NCBI RefSeq assembly: GCF_030936135.1
Contig: NC_082637.1
Coordinates: 13,653,001 to 13,717,000, forward strand
Direction of reading: 5' to 3'
Origin: Gavia stellata
Lineage: Eukaryota; Chordata; Aves; Gaviiformes; Gaviidae
DNA: 64,000 nt
In this document: positions 26,001 through 37,022 of the stretch, one piece after another
Position numbering within the stretch: position 1 is the first letter of the stretch
How the letters are laid out: every line of letters begins with the position of its first letter
Notes under the pieces: generated by a model
What the model was told of the DNA's origin: nothing
What the model saw: only the letters and a program-made list of their open reading frames with translations
The model's database searches: none
Program-made: the position numbers and the translations under genes

Positions 26001-29000
26001 CTGCAATGGTGAGAGGAGGAGAAGGAGGCAAGAAACAGAAATGGGGGAAGAAAATGCAGAGAGAAAAGAAGGAATGTGGAGTTGATGGAACTGCGCAAGG
26101 TAGTAAAAAGTGGACCTTGCAATGGTCAGGGGGCTGGGAAGTGCAGTGGCAGGGGCAAGGAAGGAGGAGATACAGAGATGGCTGGGAAGTTTTGCAGCAG
26201 ACAAGAAGGGGATGCAGCCAAATACCAATAGCTGGAGTCTTTAATTTGCCACCCAGTTGTTTGAGTTGCAGATCCTGGCTGTAGACACTTATTATTATGT
26301 GGCCATGACAACTATCACCTAATGGCTGTTTGTACAAATTGAAATTATTTTACATAATGTCACTGAGCTTTCTGTTACCTAAGAAGTGCTCGTGGTTAAG
26401 AACAAATTATCACAAAAGAAACTTGACTAAATGAGAATGAACAATTGAAACTGTAATGCCAATATGATTAATACATAATGGCCACAATTAAAAATAAGTA
26501 CTTTATCACCTGCTGTCACACAACAGCATCTGAGATACCAGGATTCTCGGTAGGAAATCATAGATCACACAAGCACGTTTGAAAAATGATGAACTATTCA
26601 GTATGCCTGCTTCATTACATTCAGGCATGGGACCTGGATGACAAAATCTAATTATCAGAAAACATTATCTAGCAAAAACTTGCAACAACCTTACCTCCCA
26701 TTCCTCTCCTTCTTCAGGCTTTAGTTGCAGCTCGTATTCTAGGGTAAGCCATCCAGATCTGACATCAGCCAGTGGGGGTGGAGACCATGTCAAGACCAGA
26801 TATGGTTTTCTATTTATCGGCTTTTTTAATTCCAGAGTTACATTCACAGGAGGATCTGGCTGTACTGTTAAAATAAAAGAACTGACAATAAGAGTCTAAA
26901 TGATTTTTTTCCTTGCATCTTAGGAAGAAATATAAAATGGTGTGAGTGGTAAGTTGCCACCTCCATTGGGTCTAGTAATTTAGAACTGGTGCTGGAATAC
27001 AGGGATCAAGAGTTTCCTGATAAAGTAAGAATGGGTTTATGGATTTAAAGAAAAAAATGAAGAACAATAAATATGTTGAGTTCATGTTGAGGTTATCACC
27101 AGAAATAATTTTTTCTTACATTACCATTTATTGTTGCTTTTCCCCACAACTATGTTTCAAAGTTAACATCTTTAGTGCTGTGTTATTAAAGTTGTGTTTT
27201 ACCATAATCTTATCAAAGTTGGCGTATGTATTTAGCACTGCTGAAAACACAGATGTAGCTGATGAAACTTGCCCCCCCCATCTTTTACATTCAGAAAACA
27301 CAACAGCGTAATCCCTACATGCATACATAAGGATATTTAAAAATAAAACAAAGCAGTAATATTAAAATGCTGTCTATATCTCAAAAGTAAACCAAAATGG
27401 AATGCAGGTTTCTGCTACGATCAGGCTTGCAGCTTCCTCAGTTCAGAGGCAGAGCTTCTGCATATCGTGCATGTATTCTACCACTGTCTGATGCAAAGCT
27501 TCATCAAGTAAGTAGTCAAGGCATGGAGGTAAAATGTAAAGCCTTTTCTCCAGCAGCCCTTTTCCAGTTGCCAGACTCCTGGCAGCCATATCCTTGGTAC
27601 AAAATGGTTGTCAGGGATAATGGTCCGTTCCCTTAGAAGAAAACCTAAATACTTTTCCACAGTCACTCTGTGGAAAAAGTCTGAGAAAAGATATTATCAG
27701 TACACTGCTATAAAAAGCACTAATTCAGCTTCTCTTGGGTCTGGAAACTACTTTTGGGTAATCAAATTTAAGTATTATTAGTTAAAAGATCAATTTGATT
27801 TCAATTGCTGGTAGAGTGGAAAAAGATTTTAGCTGAATGATGTTTCTTAGGGCTTGACTGAAAGAAATATGGAAAACCAATAAATAGTTATCTGAATGCA
27901 GTTTTAAAGCTTTTAGCATTTTTAGGCTTCTTTTGAAAATAAAATGGTAAAGGGATGAATATTGATTTACTATAACACCAGATATTTGTTCTTACAAGTT
28001 TTTAACTTGGATATAATAGTATTATATATGAGAAGAGGTGGTATCAAAATTCTTGTGTCAAAACCTGTGATTTTGAATTATTTGGTTCCACAGAAAATAC
28101 TTTTTATCTCTTACCTATGTAAGTCACATCCACATAATGAGGATCAGAGACATTACTTCCCATTTCATTAGTTGCCCTCACAGTAATATTGTATATGGTC
28201 CAGAAAGAGGTGTGCTTTTTATCGAAGTAGCATGAATTGGGGCCCGCAGTTCTGTAATCTGGACATTCATAAACTTGTTCTTCTCTGAAATGAAAGAATC
28301 ACAGTGATCAGGTTACACAGACTAAAACACCTGACTTTGATTACTAGTAGTTCAGCATTATTTAGGGCTGGATCAGATTCTTCATGCCTGGCAATGTGAA
28401 GAAAATCAGAAAACTATTTTCAGACTAAATAGTCATTGGACAATTCCAGGGAGTATAGGAAGCATTTTCTCCCCAAAATAAAGACTACAACACCTGAAGA
28501 ATTTAGGCTGTTGTAGATGCTGCAGTGGGCTAGTAGAGTGCAGCTCTTACTTTTCTGAATGCTGCTGTTCACTGCATAGCCCTTACAGGTTCCAGAGAGC
28601 CAGCAGAAGTGATTGCTGGTCTTCTAAACAATTAAAAACGGAGTATTTCCAATGTTCATTTCACACTTACATGAGTTCTGCATATTACATTAATATGCTT
28701 TCAGAATCTATTTTGGTCTTTCATCACCTGTTCCTCAAAAAAATCTACTTTGTACCTGTCTTCCAAATCCATTCCCAAGCTTCCCAAAGGGAGCAGGGAT
28801 AGGACAGAAAGTTGAGTATGCAGTACTTGTTTCCAGGCTTCTCTGAGATGCACTGTAACAAAAGAGAAAGTTGTGGATGTGGACCTCACACTCTGCCCTG
28901 GCTGGCTGGACCAGTATCTGTCTTTTTCCACTTAAGACCTGGCTCTCAGCTGACAAGTACAGAGTTTAACATCCATTTAGGTCAGTGCAAGGCTGAGCAG

Positions 29001-32000
29001 TGCTGGGTAAACCAAAAATAGTTCACAGGACCCAAAGAAAATACTGATTACTCCTTTGAAATGAGTGTTTAGCACTTGATCTAAGTTCCAGGACCAAGAT
29101 TACCGCAGAAGCCAGGAGGCATTCATGGCCTATGAATACTTGTGCAAAATAAGCTTATCAGAAGATGAAAATGTTAATATCTGGTCATTTTGGAAACCTT
29201 TATTCTGGGGCTGTGTGGCCAAAGAGCTAAAGGACTGCATTTGTATTGCATACTATTATGCAGTTGCTGTGCCATGGCAACTTCCAAGGCAGTCTAATTT
29301 TCAAGGCAGAAGAATTCATAGAAATTTGAAAAAACTGACAATGTAAAGAGATCCTATTTCAACCTTAAATATGTTGGTGCTAGTGCTATTCCAGAATATG
29401 TCACTTGGACAAAACCATATGCTATGGAAAATGACATCTCCTAAGAGCAAAACTAACCAGGATTGACTTTGCACGTCCTTCCAAAAAAACACTGAATAAT
29501 TACACACATGTTATTACCCCTCTTTGCTGTAAAGCAAAGTGTAGTTAGTAGGAAGTCCTCCATCTGAACCAGGTTTCCACCAACAAGTAAATGTTTCCTT
29601 TTCTGGAGAACGGCATTTTATTATTGTAGGCTTTTCAGGAGGTGACTCTCCTGTAAGAGATATAAAGAAATTAACTAATTAGTATGTTTAATGCATTAGG
29701 TCAAACCTGAATTCATAAAGCAATGTCAAGCAGAGCACAGGAAAATACCTTTTTTCTACAAGGAAAGAAAAAGTTTTGCTTCATACTAGCATAGGAAAGG
29801 AAGGATGGCTCACTGGTCAGGGCAGCAGCCTGCTACTTTGACCCAGATTCAGAATCCTTTCACACTGCAGCTATGCTGAGGAACTATGTTTTAGTTCCCT
29901 GGCTGTGGCTCTTCTCTGCCCCCAAATCTGGTAAGGGGTGTTCAAATACTGTCATAGCAGGTTCTATAAAATGATTTACAATACACTCTGCTATCCAATC
30001 TATTCTCTACATAAATAATTTTTTCTTCAAAAAATGTGTTTTAAGGTGCTTCTGATTGTTTAAAAAATATGCTGTCATTTGTTTTGGATTTTACAGGGAA
30101 AAAATTACGAATGTGTTTGCCCATTTGTTTATACCCTTGCCAGTAACTCTCTTCTGAAGTACCTATGCTGAGCTGACTCCAAAGATACAAAGAAGCAGCT
30201 CTCATATTTCCTTGTAAAGTGATGTTATGCTCGGTACTCAGGCTACTTGCTTGATTGCTGCCAAGCAATTTATAATTATTTGGATCCCTGATGATGTTTT
30301 TATAGAATCAAGCAAAGCACTTAGAGCAGGGCAGAGGAAAATGCTTAAATTTTGAAAAGGATGATGCTAGTCTATACCCTGATGTGATTGAAAGTTTTTC
30401 AGTTATGTATTTGTGGCAATATATGGTCCTATTACATCAATAATATATATTTTTTACTATTTAGAGTAGGGACATTGATTTTCCAAATTTCTAATTGCCT
30501 AAGGCAGATCTGAAAATGGGACATTTAAAAAATATTTTTCTATTAACAGTACTTCAGCAATCTCCATGTCAAATCATGAATAATACAAATAGTGACAGAA
30601 GAAGAAGATTTGAGACAACCTGGCTAAAGTGTCTGACAACAAGATATGATGTCATGCATATTTAATGTGTCCACTCAAACCCAAGAGAACACAGATAATT
30701 ATTTCCATGTGATAGTAGCTGCAGTGTTATACATGGCACTTTTAGACATGGCAGTGCTTTCAGTCCAGTTACTAATGAACAAATGAATGATTCTTACACA
30801 AGTACCATTACCTGATATCTATAGCTACAGATGAAATCAAGATGATTTTTAAATAGAGGGACAGGAACAATAAGTTATTTAGGCACACCTGTATCAGAAG
30901 TGACTTCGTAGTAAATCACAGCCTGTTTGTCATAGCCAGTTTCAGCAGAAGATCCTGAGTGGATCAACAAGACTAAATACACAACTACACGCGAAGTACG
31001 GTAAGATGCACTAAACTGTTCCTCCAGCACTACGAAGTATCTGTGTGAGGAACCAGGTTTTCAGGGCTGCCATTTAGGCACCTTTCACAACACTGAAGTG
31101 GCTAGAATTTAAAAACAATTAACAGAACGGCAATCATCCACTCACCATTGCGGGTCTGAATGCATCTCTCGGAACTCCACTCACTCCATTCTCCAAGGTC
31201 TAACATGCAACGGACCTGAACAAGATACTTCACCCCAGCTTGTAAATGAATCACTTTGTACTGTGTCTGCACTCCAACAGATATTGTCTGGAAAAGAAAA
31301 TGGACTGGAAAAATAATAAAGAATTGGGCCAAAAAGGAGTAGGCTTGTGTCACTGACTTCTGAAAGGCAAGGGTTTCAGTTTTAGTGCTTATTATCAAGT
31401 GCCTTCCTCAGGCCCTTTGAATCTGTCTTCAGAAGTCTTTCAAGAAACATAGCTTTCTCCATCATTAAGGCATCAACAATTTAGGTAGCCCCCAACTGAT
31501 CATGTTGAAGATAATGATGATGATGACTCTCAGCCCAATTAAACAGAAATCAGGGAATAGCTGAGAGACTTCTGAAACAGAAAGGGTCAGCTTAAAAAGC
31601 GTTATTAAAGAAGCATGAAAATGTGTAATAGTGGAGGGAGACTGGAAACTTCAGCAGAAGCTGAAGTTTAGTTTGATGCTATCAGAAGCTGCTCTGCTAG
31701 CATCATGACCTCTGCCTGGACCAGACAGAGCAGCCTCCCTCTCTGATGCTCTGACTATCTGCCTTCCAGACAGCGTGGGCTGCAGTGGGCAGGAACCCAC
31801 ACCTTGGGTGCATGCATGTGACCGTGTGCTTGCTTTCCCACTGATATGTGTCTTAGTAGACTGTAAGAAGGGACGTAGGTTCACATTAAGTTAAAGCGTT
31901 CACGTCCCCTGCAGAAGCAGTGTAAATAGAGGAGTTTGTTTTCCCAAGAGGGTGGGGGGTGCTTGTAATCTACCCTTCCTGGGAAAGAGGAATTTCTGTA

Positions 32001-35000
32001 TATAGCATATTTCTGGGACTAGTTATAGAAGCGTGTTTATAAAATGGTAGATGTCTATTAACATTTTTAAGTGCCCAGTATTGTGATTTATCTGTTGTAT
32101 TGCTGACACTGACCTTGACTGCATAGTTAACTGATAGCTTGTTAATTACACCTTAATGAATCAATAAACTGCTTTGATCCTGATTTCGTTTAAACTATAT
32201 GAACTGAGCAGTCTCTTACTGTGACACCTGGGAACAGACACATTGATGAAAATTGCAATTAAATATTATATCAATGGACTAAATAGTTTTTATAGTATAT
32301 GACATTACAACAATTATACAAATACCTTGAATGTCACTGTCTCTACAAGCTACTAGAGCATTTTTCTTTCTTTAATCAGATTTGGTTAGATTAATTTTTC
32401 TATCCTTAGAGAAAGTAAAATTTTTATAATACCAGTTAAATTCAGACAAGAGAACTCACTGAAAAGAGCATTTATACAATAAATGTATTTTTCCATTACC
32501 TCCCACTCTTCCTTTTCCTCAGGTTTTAGTCGTAGCTCATAGTGATATACATGTGAATTAGAGCTGACATCAGCTAATGGAGGTGGAGACCATTTTGCCC
32601 AAAGGTACATTATGCTAGCAGATGTTTTTATTTCTAGAGAGAGGTTCACAGGAGCATCTGGCTGAACTGTATAAATGAAAAGTTTGCCATTAGTGATTTA
32701 ATTTTCTCTCAGAAAAGGCACCTCCTTTACGGTTTTGTATTTCATCACATTAATTTCAGATCGTTCAGCACTTCTATAAGGGAATAGTACAATAGCCTTT
32801 TTTTCCTTTCTCCCTAGTAACGTTTAACTGGCTACTGATTTACCACAGTATCAGCAAATCTTAGACTTTGAATTTTTAAGGCTAAGGAAGTACAAATCAT
32901 AATTTCATTAGGCCACCCTTGCAAAATTAAAATGTCAGATAGTTCTTAGCTAAAAAGACTAAGAACATTTATCTTTACAATGTGCAGATTATGTGTATGC
33001 AGAAAGCAGGATGGAATTAGGAATATGAAATACTACAAAAAGCCTACAGAGTGCTTAGGCAGTTATTTTCACCCTCCCAAGACTGCAATGCCAGCAGCCA
33101 GAAAGATGTTTACATTTGGAAAATTTAGGTAGCTTAACCAATTTGGAAGTTTAATAATCTGCAGTGCTAGGAACCTACAAAACTGTCATTGAGTCTAATT
33201 GAAACACTGGAGATAACTAGAAACTGGAGCCAATTTTTCAGCCAAAGTTAAAATGACAATAAAATATGTAGTTACTTAATTTATAAGAAAAATGAAGTTT
33301 TCACGTAAATCAAAGATGTGTATTTTAGATCATCTGTACATAAACACTCCTCCATAGCAAGTTTCACATCATGAGGAAAGAAATCTTTCACCATTACTTG
33401 GTCTGGGATTAAAAAAATCACATACATCTCCAACTAGTTTGTTTTCCATTTCATTCTTTTCTTTTTACCTATGGAGGTCACATCCACATACTGAGGATCT
33501 GAGCTGTTATTTCCAATCTCATTCGTTGCTATTACAGTGATATTATATGTTGTCCAGGGATTAGTGTGGTTTTTATCGAAGTAGCAGGAATTGGGACCTG
33601 ACATTCGGTAGTCTGGACATTCATAGATTTTTTCTTCACTGAAATAAAATGATTTAAAAAGTTAAAAGTTTAGGAAATGAAGCAAAGCAGATAATATTCT
33701 AGTAATGGCCTAGGTTCAGCAAAGAAATTTGAAATGTTTAACTTTAAACCTATATATAATCCCACCTCTGAGAAACATTTTGGTGAGTGTCAAATGCTAT
33801 TACCATAAATGCTGCATTGCTATTTTTACTGCAGTTGCACAGAATGAATGCTTTTATCCCCTTTTTTATACACAGGTATATGTCAACAAAAGAAAGGAAA
33901 AGAAAAAGAATGGAAAGAGAAATATCCAGAGACAGCACAAGGCAATTTTTGAAAATGTTTAAAAGCAAATTAAAAGGCAAATTAAACACATTCCTTTTGA
34001 CTAAAGAAGAAGAGTTGCTAAGTATCTTCTTTACATATTTCCCCTGGAAAGTAACCTGAAGGTCCCAATGGCAGAGGAATGTTTTATTGATTATTTTGTT
34101 TTCAGCAAGATCTTAATTTATCTGCTTTTCAACATCATCATCACAATTGTCTCAACAAAAACTATTTGATGAATTCATGATCTCTTACCTATTACCTTTA
34201 TATGAGTCTTTGGGTTTTTTAGGAGACGGATTGTTTTGTAGTCAGTTAAAGCTGAACTGGTTGATGTACTCAGAGCCTATCTCAGGTGTGAAGAACTGCA
34301 CAAACTCAAAGCACCAGCTGAGATGGTTCAAGGATGCACTTTAGTCCCACTGTTATGTTCTATGCACTGCTAATAACAAGGTCTCTTAGTTTCCAGGCAG
34401 TTTTGTCCCAGTTCACAAAGAAAAGACAAGAGTAAAAGGTTCCTGAGAGAGAATGAGCTAAGAAAGGCAACCGTGGCCCAGATTTGGAATGCTTGGCAGT
34501 GCCTGATGTTCAGCAGATTTAATGAAACGGAGAAGCACTCCTATCCATCCCTAAGCAGGACTGTTCTGGACTGTGATAGGTATGACTTACAATGGTCATT
34601 AAAATTTCTGTTTTGATCAAGGTTGAAACATCTGGATTTTCATAAAATAAAAGCTCTCAGATAATTTTGAGTGTGGTAACTTCATTAAATGCTGCATCTT
34701 TCCTGATCAATTAATACCAAATGATTTGGAGTTTATTTAATTGAAGCAGGGGAGTCTGAGGCTTTACCTGATCTATTCTGAACCTCTCTGGATTATTCAA
34801 AGAAATTTAATCTCTGAGCCTCCCTGCTTACTGGCCCTGTTCTGAGACCTCTTGTTTTCAGGAAGAAGGGGCAGTTATACGAAGAAGCACAGGTTAAGCA
34901 AAGTTGCTAAACACATACACATTTTATTCTTGAACAGGATGAGGGAGTCACAGACTTTACCACAACAGTAACTTTTGAGATGCAATATGCACATCTGATT

Positions 35001-36978
35001 TTACCCCATTTTTGGGAACCACGAGGTTGGCTACAAATACAGAAGGGGAAGCAAAGACTCTCTATAGATTTTCTCCAGATGGGGGTTTGCTGTGCACAGT
35101 AATGGAAAAGCTCCTCAGCAGGGCCCTGAGGGCACCACCAGCCCTCACAGCCTCCCCAGGACTCCCCATGCACTGCCTGGGGCCCAGGTCCCTGTTTCAG
35201 ACAGCCGCAGCAGGGCTGGTCTCCAGCTCCCCACAGCCCTGCCCTTTCCCAGCGATGGGCCCTGCCGAGCCAGACCCAACCCGCAGGCTGATGTCCTGGC
35301 CCAGCTCGGCCTCAGCCTGTCCCCGTCCCCAGGGAGGTTGCCCCCAGCCTGCCCTGCTCCCGGGCTGGGGTGGTGGGACAGGCCCTGGATGGACGCCCTG
35401 CCCTGCCGCCCCGGTGCAGCCTCCACGGCCCTGTGGTGCCTTGATGCTCCCCTCCTCAGAGAAGCAGGCCATTTGGCTAAAAGCTGTGTGCCTCCTGATA
35501 AGATGGACAAACTACACCTTTCCCAGCATGTCTTTAGACCAGTGGGGTTTTAGGTCAGATGCGTTTCAGCAGGGACAAGCTGAAGGTTTGGGACTGGTAG
35601 TGGTCATGTTTTCTTCCAACAAGGGAAAGCTATTCATCTCATGTAGCCCTTGTTGGCTGTCTGAGGTTTAACATGGATTCATAAAAACGCCTTTATAAAT
35701 TAACATTATCATTCCCTCATTCTGTCGTAATCATCACTTGATCACTTACAGAATACGTATGCACCGTTTGTTACCTGTCCTTGCTGTAGAACAGGGTGTA
35801 ATTGGTAGGAAGTCCTCCATCTGAGCCAGGCTTCCACCAACAAGAAAAGGTTTCCTTTTCTAGAGAACGACATCTTATTATCTTAGGTTTTCCAGGGTAT
35901 GATTGACCTAGGGAAGTGCAGAAATCCAGCTAGTTATATTAGAGTTGGACAATGTTTTTTGTTGTTATTGTTGAACGATAAATTCAGCAAGGAATGCTTT
36001 TTCTGAGGACAATAAAATTATCTGAAACTATGGATTGAATTTGGCAAATAAATCTGCCTAGAAAAAGGGTCAAAACTTTCAGAAAAGTAAATATATCTTA
36101 CCTCAAGCTTCTAAAATAGCTACTAAAATTATTTTACTTCTCTTTTTCAAATGAAAATTTCATTTTTACCTAAACTTAAAAAGTGTACAGTTATCTCCAA
36201 ATTAAAAAGCTTGGAAGCAAATGTATGACCTTTTGCTTTTTCCTAAAGTGTCCAAAATTTTTATCTTCAGGTCATCTTAAAATTAAATTTCAACTTCAAC
36301 TTCGGAACAGAACCAAAATTCCACTATTTGCACATATTTGGGATAAATTATAGGTAAGACAAGTAATAAAAAGAAGGAATTAATGGGCTGGATGGAGTAT
36401 TTTGTGTATTGGCAACCTGAATGCATTCTTTAATTATTTGAATATTCCCTAATAATCCCAATACATTTAAGAATATTTCCTGTTAAGACTACTTGTCATT
36501 AACTTCTACCAAGAACATAGACCATAAATTTACATACATTTTGACATGAAAAGCATGTGGCTTTTCAACCTAAGCTTACCTTTATTTCATTAAAGTTCCA
36601 TATCATTATCTCTAATAGTGTTACTATTCATATGATGCTAATTCCCAAGAAGGTGACAAGCATGGAGTGAGTGTAGAGATGGAGTGAGTGCCTTTCATCA
36701 TTACCACCACATAATCATTAAATTAATACTATAAAAAGAAAAGAGGACACAAGCCATTTACAAAATCTCCATATGAAACTTTAGAAGAAAGGAATTTAAA
36801 TATGTACAGGCTCCAGTGGTGGTCGGGATAGATGGGTAAAGCCTCAGACTTTATCCTAAAGAAAGTGTTTTAAGGAAAAACAAGTGTTTCAGGAAGTGGT
36901 GTACTTACCAGTCAGACCCACTGCAGTCAGAGCAAGTAGCAAAATAATTTGAACTGATGATGTCAATTTCTGCTTCAT
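21980..36978 (-). CDS. PRLR: PRLR, prolactin receptor with duplicated ligand-binding module (12 coding exons, complete)
   Basis: Single-pass class I cytokine receptor at the plasma membrane; prolactin binding activates JAK2-STAT5. Coding exons in transcript order: 36978-36909, 35907-35775, 33638-33469, 32666-32500, 31287-31146, 29650-29518, 28284-28115, 26864-26695, 25700-25556, 24746-24647, 23715-23646, 23005-21980. Every junction is GT-AG and in phase, giving 831 residues plus stop. Layout: signal peptide (1-24), first cytokine-receptor module (about 25-227, WSEWS at 214-218), second module (about 228-433, WSEWS at 420-424), transmembrane helix (440-463), Box1 with PPVPGPK (474-480), and a long cytoplasmic tail ending in an EYMDP tyrosine motif (Tyr820). 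Mammalian receptors have one module; the repeat is the known avian form. AGXT2 follows downstream on the same strand. A non-coding 5' exon is proposed at 43009-43074. Confidence 0.97.
23646..23715 (-). CDS. PRLR: PRLR Box1 exon
   Basis: 70 bp encoding [18 protein letters not shown] and the following THLLE. The proline-rich Box1 is the JAK2-binding motif just inside the membrane. Confidence 0.97.
24647..24746 (-). CDS. PRLR: PRLR transmembrane exon
   Basis: 100 bp. DFRVKD is followed by a hydrophobic helix of about 24 residues ([17 protein letters not shown] at its core) and a LKGYR stop-transfer end. Phase fits both neighbours. Confidence 0.97.
25556..25700 (-). CDS. PRLR: PRLR second module, WSXWS exon
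   Basis: 145 bp encoding the end of the membrane-proximal fibronectin-III domain with [16 protein letters not shown]. The WSEWS box is needed for folding and surface transport in class I cytokine receptors. Confidence 0.97.
25970..26215 (+). repeat. Purine-rich tract in PRLR intron
   Basis: About 245 bases strongly biased to G and A on the plus strand, with words such as GGGAGG, GAGGAGGAGAAGG and GGGGAAG. It has no open frame of interest. It could adopt triplex or G-rich structures, or be an old simple repeat. Confidence 0.55.
26695..26864 (-). CDS. PRLR: PRLR second module, D2 first-half exon
   Basis: 170 bp. [15 protein letters not shown], then WSPPPLADV and the [13 protein letters not shown] end. 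Paralogous to the exon at 32500-32666 but one codon longer. Confidence 0.96.
28115..28284 (-). CDS. PRLR: PRLR second module, D1 second-half exon
   Basis: 170 bp with [19 protein letters not shown] (second disulfide pair of D1), an NIT glycosylation sequon and the [11 protein letters not shown] linker. Paralogous to 33469-33638. Confidence 0.96.
29518..29650 (-). CDS. PRLR: PRLR second module, D1 first-half exon
   Basis: 133 bp. [20 protein letters not shown] then [17 protein letters not shown], carrying the first disulfide pair and the CWW motif. Same length as its paralogue at 35775-35907. Confidence 0.96.
31146..31287 (-). CDS. PRLR: PRLR first module, WSXWS exon
   Basis: 142 bp encoding [19 protein letters not shown] and [14 protein letters not shown]. 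It has its own intact WSEWS box, so the membrane-distal module looks foldable. It is one codon shorter than the proximal copy and has an extra cysteine after the box. Confidence 0.96.
31620..32225 (+). mobile_element. Possible solo LTR in PRLR intron
   Basis: About 600 bases with LTR-like order on the plus strand: a TGT start, a GC-richer U3, a TAAATA box near 31922, a poly(A) signal in AATAAACTG at about 32163 and a TGTGACA end. No internal retroviral sequence is adjacent. I could not find convincing target-site duplications, so the borders are approximate. Confidence 0.4.
32500..32666 (-). CDS. PRLR: PRLR first module, D2 first-half exon
   Basis: 167 bp. [29 protein letters not shown], then [13 protein letters not shown]. 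Entered through a split Val codon like its paralogue. Confidence 0.96.
33469..33638 (-). CDS. PRLR: PRLR first module, D1 second-half exon
   Basis: 170 bp with [22 protein letters not shown] and NIT glycosylation sequons, and the [11 protein letters not shown] linker. Confidence 0.96.
35090..35480. repeat. GC-rich block in PRLR intron
   Basis: Sharp island of high GC with many CCCAG, CAGCCC and CTGCCC words within AT-rich intron. Long frames are open on both strands (219 codons on plus, 121 on minus), which is what high GC alone produces. A minus-strand AATAAA at about 34923-34928 lies next to it. It is probably an old insertion or minisatellite-like segment. Confidence 0.45.
35775..35907 (-). 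CDS. PRLR: PRLR first module, D1 first-half exon (mature N terminus)
   Basis: 133 bp. [19 protein letters not shown] then [18 protein letters not shown]. The QSYPGKP start follows the predicted signal-peptide cut after Gly24. Confidence 0.96.
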
Positions 36979-37022
36979 GGTGTCCTCTTCTCCTCAGGTG
37001 GTAATATCAGATCAAGGGCTCA
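36909..37022 (-). CDS. PRLR: PRLR exon with start codon and signal peptide
   Basis: Exon of 114 bp: 44 bases of 5' UTR without an upstream ATG, then the ATG at 36978-36976 in a good ACCATGA context. It encodes [10 protein letters not shown] followed by the hydrophobic core [14 protein letters not shown]. Acceptor TTTTTCAG at the right shows that upstream non-coding exons exist. Confidence 0.94.

Larger units (their letters stand above)
23006..36908 (-). other. PRLR introns between coding exons
   Basis: AT-rich intron sequence apart from the LTR-like block at 31620-32225, the purine-rich tract at 25970-26215 and the GC-rich block at 35090-35480. I find no further exon; the introns of the two duplicated modules do not resemble each other by eye. 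Confidence 0.7.

Noticed and set aside
25719-26337. Several overlapping frames on both strands (up to 169 codons)
   Set aside because: They arise from the purine/pyrimidine bias of the intronic tract, which lowers stop frequency; no domain seen.
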